The notes beneath the pieces are model-generated. The model was given only the letters and a program-made list of their open reading frames with translations, had not been told where the DNA came from and made no database searches. Below, one piece after another: positions 10,555-20,034 of a DNA stretch of 64,000 nt. Position numbers and translations under genes: made by a program. Every line of letters starts with the position of its first letter. Positions within the stretch are counted from its first letter, which is position 1. Where the stretch lies: the NCBI GenBank assembly GCA_947652115.1, contig OX393568.1:10657042-10721041 (forward strand), read 5' to 3'. The DNA comes from Blastomussa wellsi. Lineage: Eukaryota > Cnidaria > Anthozoa > Scleractinia > Plerogyridae.

Positions 10555-10827
10555 CATTCTCGTAACCAGAGCCGCTTGTCCCTCTTAGCTGGCTGGGCCT
10601 GTGCACGAGAAACAAGTGGCTCTGGGGACACTGAATTCAAACAAAGGGAGTCCAATCACATCAGCCATTGTAAAATCCTTTATCGTTAGCAGGATTAAAA
10701 CGGCTGATGTTATTGGATTCCCTTTGTTTGATTTCAGCGAATCAAATTGTGTGTCCCCAGAGCCACTTGTTCCTCGTGCACAGGCCCAGCCAGCAAAGAG
10801 GGACAAGCGGCTCTGGGGACGAGAATG
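10555..10827. mobile_element. MITE with 9-bp target duplication (Mutator-like size)
   Basis: The arms start with CATTCTCGT and pair over about 110 bp each, with GAGCCGCTTGTCCCT near both ends. Direct repeats TGTTTCAGT at 10546-10554 and 10828-10836 are the target duplication. Nine bases is typical of Mutator-like transposases, so this is probably a non-autonomous derivative of that group. No coding capacity. Confidence 0.8.
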
Positions 10828-10836
10828 TGTTTCAGT

Positions 10837-12325
10837 ATTTTGGTCATGCAGTACTGGTAGCGTAAGTGGTAACAATGTAATTATTTTAACTAGATGCTAA
10901 ATATATTTTGTAGCCTTGCACAGAGAACGAGCAGTGTATTTGCCAGTCAAGGAGTTCATGTGTACCTTTTCTCCAAAATAACACCTACACCATTTATTGT
11001 AAGTACATAGGTTGTATGTACCATACAGTATGATTAATTTTCATACAATATATTTAACTTTAAGTAAATATTTATCTTTAATTTATAATTTTGTAATAAT
11101 CATTCTATCATATGTAAGAATACTGAGAAATATTTAGTAGGATTGTGAAATTAGTGCTTGTCTGCCTGCCCAAGCAAGTGTGAACTGTCAGGTGAGTACA
11201 AATCATGGATAACTTGCCCGGTTTGGTGATCACGATTTTCATATCACGAATAAATATTATGCATTATAATATAAGCAAATAAGTATAACGTTTTGCTTTC
11301 CACTTAAAAATAAAAAAAAAAACAAGAAACTTTTTTGGAACATTAAAATCATAGGCAATTTTTTGGTTAAAAAAGTATAGCTTCGGTTAAAACCTTGTCA
11401 TAATGACACAATCGAAAAACAGTTAATTAAGGGCTTGTGTGAGACAATACTTGGTGTGATGTTCAGTATACGACATATGATACTAGGATATGAATCATAA
11501 GGTCAGCTTTTTCGTTCAGGAGCCAGCTGGTGACTAAGAGGGAAATTTTGGTCACCAGATCATACATTTTGGTCGCCAGCTTATCTTATGCATAATTTAC
11601 ACAAGAACATGATTTTATATGCTATTGCATGCAAGAAAAGTCACAACTGAAGAGCTAAAACGATTACAAACAGCACAAGTAACACTCAGTTATAAAGCTA
11701 CCGTTGTTCTCAGTGATAAGTCTCTGGTCCAAAGGTGATGGTTTTCTTCATACAGTCAAAGATCTCTAACAGAAACTTGACAGCGGACAGCTCTACTTAC
11801 AGCCACCTCAACAAAACCCTGTTTGAACTCTAGCTCATACAAAGTTTGTATTTACACATTCCCATCAGCGGCCAGCTCCAGTCGCGAACACCTTTTCTGC
11901 TTTCCAAGGGTGTCCTCTTATGGGAGCTTCAACTCGTCACTGTTACAGTAGTTATTTTAAATGGAGTGAAGCATAAAACGTTTCTAGTCCGTGGTTTTCA
12001 TGGTGAGACAAACATGGGTCCTTTCGTATTTTCCCTTTGCTAATTCTTCAACATGCAGTTCTTTATTTTCAATAGTCACAATATTGCACCAATATTGGTG
12101 CAATATGTCGCACACCAATATTGCACCAATACTGGTGCAATATGTGGTGCGGCCGCGGCCTGGGTACAACAATATAGAAGAATTGAAGCGTTAATTCTCT
12201 TCATTTCGTGGCTCGTTTAGGCTGACCAGGTGGTCAAATTATTTCAAGTGAATTTTATTCTTGTTTCGGCAATACTTCTTCTACTGTGATTCAACTGTCG
12301 AATAAGGAGGCAAGGAGGATGAGAT
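10837..12325. other. Non-coding stretch with small palindromes
   Basis: No gene is recognisable. At 12080-12150 two copies of the palindrome ATTGCACCAATATTGGTGCAAT (one with a mismatch) lie side by side and could form hairpins. Confidence 0.55.
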
Positions 12326-14267
12326 GTGGATCCTGATGCCATTAAGGATTTGCTGGAGGATTCCCTGGTGCTTCTCAGTAATGCACACTTCAGGCTAAAT
12401 GCTTGGATGCAGAAACGTTTTGCGGAGTTTCTCACCAAAGTCGGTAAACATACACTGAAGGAAGGTATCCCAACAGATAAACACCTCTTTCCTGATAGGT
12501 TCCACACTAAGATTAAAAGTGAACATGACCATAGTTCCACAATCAACAAACTTGTCAGCACAGCAACCTTCAAGCGTTTTTCCAGGCAACCCTACAAGAA
12601 GGAGCAGCCCTTTCGATCAAACTACCGTCCTGCCGAGAACACTCAAATTGGAGGGAAACTATAATGGGGATGTGGTTCAAAGTCAGGTCACCAGTTCCCC
12701 AAGCATCCCAAAACAGAAAGATCCACTTCCCAGTTGGCCAGTGCCAAATCCAGTTCCAGCTGACTATCCTCTTCCACATCTCGAAACCCTCCATCCCCCC
12801 AACAACCAATCAGCAACTTGTTTACAGTTTTTCAGAATTGGAAAAAGATAACACAGGACTCATGGACATTGCAGTCAATTCAGGGGTACAAATTCCCCTT
12901 TTGCAGTCGCCCAAGGTAATGGCGTATGAGAATCACCCGTCCGAAGGACCACACTGAGAGTCACAGAATGGATCGGGCAATTGCCGATCTGTTAGCGAAG
13001 GGTGCAGTGAAGGAGGTGCAGTAGGAGAATGGGGACTTTCGCCCTGTTATAAATCTCCGGGTCCTAAATCGTTTCCTGGGAAAGGACTCCTTCAAGATGG
13101 AGGGATTGCAGGTAGTGAGGCCTCTAATTCAACAAGGAGGCTTTATGATGAAGTTGGACCTAAAGGATGCATATTATGCCCTACCCATTCACCCGTGTTA
13201 CATGAAGTATCTGAGGTTTGGCTATCATGACAGAATATATGTTATGCATTCACTGGGGATTCAGATTGTAATTTACATACACAACATCCTGTTGCTCCAC
13301 CAACGGGGCGGTGTATTGTGGACAATATTTTCCCATTCCTGGAAAAACTGGGCTTCCTGGTAAGGAAAGAGAAGTGTCCAACCACCCCTTGTCAGCAGAT
13401 AATCTTCCTTGGTGCCCACCTGGACTCCACAACAATGACACTCTCCCTACCTCAGCCAAAACTAATCAACATTCTTGATATGTGTCAGCACCTCCTTGTT
13501 CAAAGGAGTGTTTCAGTGAAAGTCCTGCACCCTCATTGGACGGATGAGTCGTGCCTCTCAAACCGGGATCCTGCTTGCCCCACTCCACTACAGGGGTCTT
13601 CAACATGTACATCTACAGGCAGTGTTACAGTATGGTCACAGAAGCAAAGGGTAGTCCAGTTAACTTCTCAGGCCCTGGACGACCTGAACTGGTGGGTCTT
13701 GGACAGCAGCCGTGCAAATGGTTGTCTGATTCAGCTTCCCCCCATCAATGCACAGCACAGGTCTTGGAACAATGGGCCTTGGATTTGGGAATATCCTTGA
13801 CAACACAGCACATTCCTGGTATTCAGATTATGTTTGCGGACACAGCTTCCAGACAGATAGAGACCAGAACAGAATGGACCTTGGACAAGGAGATCTTCCA
13901 ATCCATCTGTCAGAAGTTCTACAAACCAGAAGTGGACCTCTTTGCATCTCGCCTAAATCATCAAGTACCCCAGTATGTGTCAAGGTACCCCGATCCGGGA
14001 GCACTAGCGGTGGATGCCTTTCTTGCGGACTGGAGCAAGTGGACCTCTCTAGTCCACCCACCTGTGGTGGTTCTTCCTCGGATCTTGAAGAAGATCAGAG
14101 CCGACCAGGCCACGGCTCTCTTAATTGCACTGAATTGGGCCGGGCAACCATGGTTCCTGGAACTTTTTCAGATGCTTGTGGATCTACCTCTACTTCTTCC
14201 CCAGCACCCGTCCTTGTTGTACCTACCATTTCAGCCTGCAGCACAACACCCCCTGTTTCGATCATGA
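12326..14267 (+). pseudogene. DIRS-type retroelement: gag-like, RT and RNase H remnants
   Basis: The first reading (12326-12664) contains LVLLSNAHFRLNAW and GIPTDKHLFPD, the gag-like part of DIRS elements. It is followed by RT pieces (13097-13363: KLDLKDAYYALPIHP; 13318-13500: LGFLVRKEKC and FLGAHLDS). RNase H and C-terminal readings at 13551-14267 contain ISLTTQHIPG, EVDLFASRLN and DAFLADWS. At least four frame changes, plus a deletion around the RT active-site region, show it is dead. No tyrosine recombinase is visible downstream before the pogo-like element. Confidence 0.8.
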
Positions 14268-14556
14268 CCAGTGAGTCGCAATTTCGAGGCCTGTGTGCAA
14301 GGTACACCCTTGTCCAATACACCCAAACTGAGTCGATTCATCAAAGGCAGTTGACGATTTGACTCGATTCGCACGTAGTATATCCACACAACTGCAAGTT
14401 AACACCTGTGACATACCGATAACGTGAACCTTCCTTGTTCTTAAAACATAACACCAAATTGAGTTGATTCTTCAGAGGTGCTTGACGATTTGACTCAATT
14501 CGCCCAAAGAAGATGCGCACAGCCAGAAGTTAATGCCTGTGCAATAATAATAATTA

Positions 14557-15687
14557 CCGTATTTATTTGCCTATAAGCCGAGCGATTTTTGCACCAAATT
14601 AAACTGAGAACTGGTAAAATTTGAAGAAGATTGAGGGTTCGGCTTATAGCCGGGTATTTCTACCATAAAAATATTTACTACTCGTTCTGCAAGAGTATAA
14701 ATTGAATGTATATTTGGCTATAAGCCGAGCGATTATCGATCATCTGTGCCGTAAAGAGCATTTGAAATCCCGCATGTTTTGAATGATAATTTCCCTCATC
14801 ATCTCCAACAAGAATTTCCCAGTAGAGGACATTATGGTGGAAATCCACCTTTAGCTGAAGAATTACTAATCCGCTTACCGCAATTCCTGTGAACTTTCGA
14901 TCGATTGTTTTGACAACATCCGAAACTGGCCAATCAGAAGTGGCCATTCCCACGGTCAAGTAAACATTGCAACACGATCTGACAGAAATCAGCTTGTTAC
15001 TCACCCCCACTTCTCTTCTCTGCTTCAAAGACCACTTCAGAAGTGCTTCATCCAATTCAGGATACTTTGGCGAATAGCAGTCCATTGTCTTTCGTTTTGC
15101 TGACATTTTTAGTTCACCATTGCAGAGGTTCGCTTGATCTTTTAGCGAGCGATTCACCACTCTCGTATTCTGAATCTCGGAGCTATGATCTCTGCTTCGG
15201 CCGTAACTTTTAATTTGAAGGCTAACTTGTACGAAGAATGAGAAGCTTTTAGCATGACGATCGATTGCCAGCAGCTTTGAGACAGGATACTCAGGTGAAT
15301 TCGATGTTTTTGAGTACAACTTGCTGTCACGTGGTTAAATTTTTGTGCTCACTGTGTACTGTGTGTAAACTCAGACCACATTAAAGTCACCTTCTCTGTG
15401 ATTTGCTGTTGTTTTCAGTTATCTGACCAATAACATAAATGCGATTCATTGAATAAAGAGGGAACTTCCTTTCTTTTAATTATGATTTACCACTTACGAA
15501 CTATATGTTTATTAATCTCACTTTACAACGCATGTCGAGTGCTTTAGAAGTTGATTAAAAGTTTGGGTCTCGGCTTATAACCGAATGCGTTCCGTTTATT
15601 TTTCATTCGAATCTGACCGCTTCTGAAAGTCAAAAGTTTAGGGTCTCGGCTTATAGCCGGGATCGGCTTATAGGCGAATAAATACGG
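14557..15687 (-). mobile_element. pogo/Tc1-like DNA transposon remnant with TA target site
   Basis: The ends are inverted copies of CCGTATTTATTxGCCTATAA, flanked by TA on both sides (14555-14556 and 15688-15689), as expected for Tc1/mariner-pogo transposition. A minus-strand reading at 14678-15319 contains KMSAKRKTMDCYSPKYPELDE-type sequence and ALLKWSLKQRREVGVS, which resembles the CENP-B/pogo DNA-binding helix-turn-helix. No catalytic DDE domain is visible, so it looks like a shortened, non-autonomous copy. The TATAAGCC motif recurs several times inside both ends. Confidence 0.75.
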
Positions 15688-16150
15688 TATATGAATCTTC
15701 CTCGTTGTAAAGTTGAGTTGTCTCACCAGAAGTTTTGATTGTGTTGTTCATTCAAGGAAATGACAAGGGCTTCTTTATATTCAGTTTAATGTGCTAAAAT
15801 GGGTTGTTATTGTACTGTTATGCTATATGTATTTGTTACGCATGTTCTTTGCTGCAATGCAAGCTGGGAGCTCGTGCTTCCACAGGCCACCATGTTGATT
15901 AAACAAGTGTTGTATTGTTGAGTTGTTGTGAGTTCTTCCTATGGATACTACAGTTATCGTTAGCACTAAGATGAATAAAAACATCAAAACTGTGCATATT
16001 GTGAATGATATTTTGTTTTAGTTAAAAATGTTTTAAACACTAGACTTGATGGCTAGACTGCAGCAGAGTAGTCCTGTAAATAAATAAAACACTGTCAGCC
16101 ATGCTGAGTTTCGCATGTTCCAGCTCTTCAATTCTTACCTCTTTATTTTG

Positions 16151-16666
16151 CTATTTTTTGGTTGTGGTTTCTTGTTCTGTGGTCTCGAGCCAGGTGCAGC
16201 AGTGCTCCCCGACGCTGGCGGTGTTGTCCAGGAGGCGGGGGCTATTTTCTCCCATTGCGGCGGACAAACTCCCTGCCATTTCGAACCCAAGGTGGTCCAC
16301 AAGAGCTTTGCGATCCAAAGTGCCCGAAAAGTCTTGTGTGTAGTCGATGGAGTAGATATCGTAGCCAAAGCCTCCGACCAGACAATTTGCGAAAACCGGC
16401 AGCACCTGGTGCAACTCTTCCATTGGGACTTCGGAAACGTCGCATTTCGCCAAGAAATAGCCAGCGATCTCATCCTCGGGGTGTAGATCAAACCAGCTTC
16501 TTTTTACCCTGTGCCAGGTGTTTTTCTCGATTCTCTCGATGGTGGTGCAGATTTCGCTGTTTTCTGCTTTCCCTTGCCCCACTGTGTGGACGATGTTTGT
16601 TGTGAAAATTTGGGTGCCGAAAAAAAAAGTGCGCTCTCCAAGAGAAAAAATCCGCTGTTCTTGCAT
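16151..16666 (-). CDS. Unrecognised open frame with YSIDYTQDFSG motif
   Basis: This frame of up to 171 aa contains LHPEDEIAGYFLAKCDVSEV, ANCLVGGFGYDIYSIDYTQDF and LDRKALVDHLGFEMAG. The composition and ordered hydrophobic and acidic residues look like genuine coding sequence, but the frame has no clear start and ends in low-complexity Lys/Thr. I have a vague memory of similar YxIDYTxDFSG proteins in cnidarian repeats, possibly replication proteins, but cannot name a family. It is probably a fragment of another mobile element just outside element A. Confidence 0.4.
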   Translation of the reverse strand: MQEQRIFSLGERTFFFGTQIFTTNIVHTVGQGKAENSEICTTIERIEKNTWHRVKRSWFDLHPEDEIAGYFLAKCDVSEVPMEELHQVLPVFANCLVGGFGYDIYSIDYTQDFSGTLDRKALVDHLGFEMAGSLSAAMGENSPRLLDNTASVGEHCCTWLETTEQETTTKK

Positions 16667-16798
16667 GCATGCACGTTTGTGCGAAAATTTGGTTGCCGAA
16701 AATTTGGGTGCTGAAAAAAAAAGTGCGCTCTCCTAACATCTTCGCCTAAGTGAAAAAAGCGAGCAAAAAGCGAGCTTGTTTCACTTGGGCGAAGATGT
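16597..16798. repeat. Direct repeats and a hairpin beside element A
   Basis: Two copies of a GAAAATTTGGGTGC...AAAGTGCGCTCTCC block lie at about 16607-16640 and 16695-16735. They are followed by a hairpin at 16736-16798 whose arms carry ACATCTTCGCC. It is a foldback-type repeat of unknown family. Confidence 0.65.
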
Positions 16799-16891
16799 AA
16801 AAAATTGCACGACGAGGTGGTATTCATTAAATCCCGGGATTACTACTGATGCTCAAAAAACCTCAGACTCTTTTGTTAGTCCTTGCTTTTG

Positions 16892-16896
16892 CAGAG
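16892..16896. other. Left target-site duplication CAGAG
   Basis: CAGAG directly precedes the left terminal repeat and recurs after the right one. Six bases is the usual length for Polintons. Here only five match exactly. Confidence 0.75.
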
Positions 16897-17364
16897 AGTA
16901 GTACTATAGGTTCCAATTCATCCGGGTTTTAATTTATTCAAAATGGCCGCCCCATACAAACCTTTGTAAATTTGCGTGGGTGCACCTCATTTGGGTGGAA
17001 ATGACATGAGGTGCACCCAGTTAATGTATTCAAAATGGCCGCCTCATACAAACCGAGTGGGAGGGGAGTGAGGAGCTCCTCTTGCTCCTCACCTTCGGGG
17101 TGGAAATGAAACGAGGAGTACCTGGCATGGAGGTGACGTTAAGAGTAAACGATATGGTAAAAACTGAATCGCGCATTACGAGCGAGGTTTAGCGTTCGCA
17201 TGGCGCGTTGGAAATTTTATCGGTGCCAGCATTGATAAGTTCATTTAGACAGTTTTAGTTCAATTTCTGTCACATTCAGCATTTTAGGTAGTTTCTGATT
17301 TAGTTGATCAATGACATGGACAAACAAAAAAGAAAAGCAGAAAAAAATACAGTTAGCGAAGAAC
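16897..17364. repeat. Left terminal inverted repeat of element A
   Basis: By eye it matches the reverse complement of 34280-34747 with no difference over 16897-17332 and a few differences further in. It contains a hairpin whose arms read GGGTGCACCTCAT (about 16979-17018), two copies of AAAATGGCCGCC, and a GGAGCTCC palindrome. In protein-primed replication the ends are the origins, so these repeats probably act as origins and as integrase substrates. Confidence 0.92.
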
Positions 17365-17615
17365 TAAAAACAAGGACAAAATTCGTATCGCGCCTTGAAA
17401 ATTGAGGCCCACGAATGGGTGCGTGCGAGGTCTAGTAGTAGACCTCTAGGGTTTGACACCTGACCAATCAGATTGGACCAATCAGCATGCAGCATTTGGG
17501 TCACGTGACCCCATTGATGACGTCATCAAACTGCTGTTTGGGTTGGTAAGTATTTCAAGAGTGAACACCGTTTCAGTTTTTAAACAACAATTTTTTATTG
17601 TGATGAACCTTTTTT
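17365..17615. promoter_or_regulatory. Left subterminal region with clustered transcription-factor-type sites and poly(A) signal
   Basis: Between 17462 and 17525 lie CCAAT boxes in both orientations, the E-box palindrome GTCACGTGAC (17500-17509) and the CRE palindrome TGACGTCA (17518-17525). On the minus strand AATAAA (plus 17594-17599) lies just after the stop at 17616 and probably ends the leftmost transcripts. No gene starts here, so the clustered sites may be an enhancer or a chance cluster. Confidence 0.5.
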
Positions 17616-18167
17616 TTACACATAAACATCACACTCTTTTTCGTCTGGCATGTTGGCCCATTGCCAAAAGGCATGGCATTCCACCATGGCACAATGTCCT
17701 TGTATTTTGTGCTGTTGACAATCTTCAATGAGAGAAACGTCTTGTAACTTGTCGAATTTTGGACATCCGCAATGTTCTAAGTTGATGGCAGGTAGATCCA
17801 ATTCTTGCAACAATCTCTTTTCCACGTGTCCACCTTTATATCCCACCAAGAAACGTTCAGGGGTCCTGGTCTGTTCGTAGAGTTCTGCTACGTCCCCTTT
17901 CAGGTCATCGAGATGGCGTGCCTTTTCCCGTGGATCGTCCTCGAAGGGTAGCCCGTGGATGCGATGATAGACGTATTTTGCGGTGAGTCTGTCTATTCGG
18001 TTGAGTGTTTTCCATCGGAAGGGTTGTTTGTAGTGGTGCACTCCGACATCACCTTGCCAGGTAGTCCAACCGAGTTCCCTGGTACAAAACTTTTTTTGTA
18101 CATGATATCCTTCGAGATCGATGATTAAGCACACGTTTTCGAGAGCTGCTTTACACTGCATCTTCAT
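17616..18167 (-). CDS. 183-aa exonuclease-like protein (unconfirmed)
   Basis: From the ATG at 18167 (an alternative ATG is at 18161). The N-terminus reads VCLIIDLEGYHV, with a DxE pair like the first motif of DnaQ/RNase T exonucleases. The middle has HYKQPFRWKTLNRIDR and HGLPFEDD, and then LVGYKGGHVEKRLL, similar to the second motif region. The C-terminus is Cys/His-rich (HCGCP, GHCAMVECH) and may bind zinc. I recognise this as a recurrent protein of animal Polintons and related repeats. The nuclease fold is my inference, and the expected third catalytic Asp is not obvious. A TATA box lies 35 nt upstream, and the poly(A) signal follows the stop. Confidence 0.7.
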   Translation of the reverse strand: MKMQCKAALENVCLIIDLEGYHVQKKFCTRELGWTTWQGDVGVHHYKQPFRWKTLNRIDRLTAKYVYHRIHGLPFEDDPREKARHLDDLKGDVAELYEQTRTPERFLVGYKGGHVEKRLLQELDLPAINLEHCGCPKFDKLQDVSLIEDCQQHKIQGHCAMVECHAFWQWANMPDEKECDVYV

Positions 18168-18201
18168 GTCAAGAAATGAAAATGGAGACTGCGTGTCGTT
18201 C

Positions 18202-18207
18202 TTTATA
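18202..18207 (-). promoter_or_regulatory. TATA box of the 183-aa gene
   Basis: Minus strand reads AAAAAAGCATATAAAG. It lies between the stop of the 252-aa gene (18223) and the ATG at 18167. Confidence 0.7.
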
Positions 18208-18222
18208 TGCTTTTTTTTTTGG

Positions 18223-18981
18223 TCACTCTTGAATCCATCCGCGAGGTTTCTGCCAAACGTTATACCCTTGTCCTTGCTGGTTGGGGTAGAAATCTTCTAG
18301 CTGACGATACAATTTGTCGCGTCGACGTGTTGACTCTTCTCGGGCTTGGTCTTGTGCTTTTCCTGCTTCCTCTTTCCCGACATACAGCTCCTCCCACCAC
18401 GACGGTACATTGGGACTATCCAAGAAATCGTCTTCTTGACGTATCTGGTCGATATTGTAATTGACAATGTCCCATTTGCGTTGCGCTTCTTTGATACTTT
18501 GCTCATTACCTCCACGGAGGGCCTGCTCCATCTCTTGCTTGGCCCTTTGTTTGAACTGCTGAAGCATGGCTTCAATTTGCTTGGTTTGTTCTCTCGCTTC
18601 CTTGAATGAGGTAGGCATTGGCGGTCGTGTCACCCTTCTTTTAGAAGGAGGAGGAGTAGGAGGAGGAGCATATTTCTGGGGTCGAAGGGTTGTTTTCAAG
18701 GTGTTAGGATCAAGCCTTTGTAACTGCCGTTGTAAACGAAAGTAATCACTACTGTCAGGTCCGTCCCCTGGCACAGACGAGGATGTGGCCTGTCCTTCCA
18801 TCTGTTTCATGTCGCTTAAGATCTTCCTCATGCGATCCACGTGAGGGGCATTGACCAATCGATCGACTGTCAACCGTCGTTGCCAAAATTGATCCATGTT
18901 GTCTTGGGTGGAATGCCCTCCTGCTTGATCGATGGTGGGTTTAGGGATCAAGATCATCTCTTTGGCGTATTTGTCGTTCAT
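18223..18981 (-). CDS. 252-aa charged helical protein
   Basis: It starts at the ATG at 18981, which overlaps the stop of the upstream gene as ATGA. The N-terminus YAKEMILIPKPTID resembles the KMVLVPxE start common in Polinton proteins of unknown role. Then come a Pro-rich linker (YAPPPTPPPSKRR, about residues 103-116) and long charged helices likely to form a coiled coil (residues 125-180 and 205-235). No enzyme motif is visible. It shares a transcript with the 192-aa core-type protein, so a structural or assembly role is plausible. Translation probably depends on reinitiation or leaky scanning. Confidence 0.75.
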   Translation of the reverse strand: MNDKYAKEMILIPKPTIDQAGGHSTQDNMDQFWQRRLTVDRLVNAPHVDRMRKILSDMKQMEGQATSSSVPGDGPDSSDYFRLQRQLQRLDPNTLKTTLRPQKYAPPPTPPPSKRRVTRPPMPTSFKEAREQTKQIEAMLQQFKQRAKQEMEQALRGGNEQSIKEAQRKWDIVNYNIDQIRQEDDFLDSPNVPSWWEELYVGKEEAGKAQDQAREESTRRRDKLYRQLEDFYPNQQGQGYNVWQKPRGWIQE

Positions 18982-19556
18982 ACCTCTAATGCCTGTAAAC
19001 CGGCACGCAGAAACGGAAGAAGGCGTGCTCCCAAACCCAATAACAGCGCTCTGCGTTCGTACAAAGGTGTGGTCAGTCCACTCAGACGTCGAATCTCTCT
19101 TATATGCTTTTTCAAGGGCAGTTTGATACGAGACGGTAACGGAACCACGTCGTCGTATAAGTTGCGTATCACGTCGGTCAGGGCACGTAGTTGGTCATTG
19201 CTAGCTTGGTGAATCTCTCTTCGCCACGTCGTGCCATCCCCACTCACCAAGTCGAGCAGAAAGGGTTGGTGAGCTGCCACGCGCCAAGCACCACTACCTC
19301 CTTGCTGTGTTTTCTTCTTCTTTGACGGTACGAGACCTCCTATTAGTGCACCCAGACCTGCCACGGCCGGTAGTATACCAGCAGCCAGTAATCCTTTAGT
19401 ACCCATCTTACTCTTGAGTGTTCCATAGGCATTTCCCACTTTAGAGGAACGTGCAGGACGAGTGAACCCTCGATTGGCTCGTCTGGCCGCTGCAGAGGAA
19501 GCTCTGAAGTTTCGATTGATGGGAGTGCGTCGCCAAGCTTGTAATGGAGGTGCCAT
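18978..19556 (-). CDS. 192-aa basic/hydrophobic virion core-type protein
   Basis: The ATG at 19556 follows a TATA box by 34 nt. The N-terminus is Arg-rich (residues 1-40). A hydrophobic Gly/Ala/Leu segment (about 55-76) precedes KKKKTQQGGSG, a likely protease site after Gly87. The C-terminal half contains NDQLRALTDVIRNLYDDVVPL, then LKKHIREIRRLSG and an ERRALLLGLGARLLPFL tail. This C-terminal pattern recurs in Polintons across animals, though its function is unknown. The basic N-terminus suggests DNA binding inside a particle. Its stop overlaps the next start (ATGA). Confidence 0.8.
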   Translation of the reverse strand: MAPPLQAWRRTPINRNFRASSAAARRANRGFTRPARSSKVGNAYGTLKSKMGTKGLLAAGILPAVAGLGALIGGLVPSKKKKTQQGGSGAWRVAAHQPFLLDLVSGDGTTWRREIHQASNDQLRALTDVIRNLYDDVVPLPSRIKLPLKKHIREIRRLSGLTTPLYERRALLLGLGARLLPFLRAGLQALEV

Positions 19557-19589
19557 CGTAGAATGAAAATTCTCCTGGTCGTGCCTTCT

Positions 19590-19595
19590 TTATAT
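19590..19595 (-). promoter_or_regulatory. TATA box of the 192/252-aa gene pair
   Basis: Minus strand reads AAAGGATATAAAGAAGG, 34 nt before the ATG at 19556. Confidence 0.65.
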
Positions 19596-19598
19596 CCT

Positions 19599-19988
19599 TT
19601 AACGCTTGAGACCTCCTAGCAAAGGATTGAGTAGCATCGGGGCCAAGGCCATACCGGCTATGGCAGCCAGAGGTCCTAGACCTCCCTTTTGAGATTTTCG
19701 TCCACAGCGTTTTGTGGTGGTCTTGCCTTTTCCTTTTTGTCTGGGTCGTGAGATGTGAAGATAGGTGGATGGAGGAAGATGGTTAGGTAAACCGATCATT
19801 TGCGAATTGCCCGGTAAGCTAAACTTTCCACCCGCTTGACCGGTCAATCCCGGTAGCACGCTGTTCAACACGTTACTGGCCATGTCAGTGACAATGGGAG
19901 CTAACGAGAACATGGCTAGTTGCTGAGCAAAAGGGCCGAGCCCTCCTTTCTGCCGGCGATATCGTCGTCGTCGTCTAATGGCTGGCAT
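19599..19988 (-). CDS. 129-aa Arg-rich core protein (adenovirus pX/mu-like plan)
   Basis: The ATG at 19988 follows a TATA box by 31 nt. The start is IRRRRRYRRQKGGLGPF. A hydrophobic middle (residues 20-48), a QAGGKF site (53-54), a Lys/Arg stretch (82-99) and a second QKGGLGPLA motif (102-103) precede a hydrophobic C-terminus. The two almost identical QKGGLGP motifs look like protease processing sites that would release a small basic peptide and a membrane-active peptide. Adenoviral core peptides are made in this way. The analogy is inferred from composition and layout, not from alignment. Confidence 0.75.
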   Translation of the reverse strand: MPAIRRRRRYRRQKGGLGPFAQQLAMFSLAPIVTDMASNVLNSVLPGLTGQAGGKFSLPGNSQMIGLPNHLPPSTYLHISRPRQKGKGKTTTKRCGRKSQKGGLGPLAAIAGMALAPMLLNPLLGGLKR

Positions 19989-20018
19989 CGTTGTGCATTG
20001 TCAGAAGGTGAACTGGCT

Positions 20019-20024
20019 TTTATA
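20019..20024 (-). promoter_or_regulatory. TATA box of the 129-aa gene
   Basis: Minus strand reads AAAAAAGCTATAAAAGCC, 31 nt before the ATG at 19988 and right after the stop of the 173-aa gene (20035). Confidence 0.75.
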
Positions 20025-20034
20025 GCTTTTTTTG

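Noticed and set aside
12080..12150. Repeated palindromes as a possible CRISPR-like or replication structure
   Set aside because: Only two units, no spacers, and an animal genome context. They are simple AT-rich palindromes.
17453..17731. Plus-strand frame of 92 codons in the left end of element A
   Set aside because: It crosses the regulatory cluster and runs antisense into the 183-aa gene; there is no protein-like pattern.
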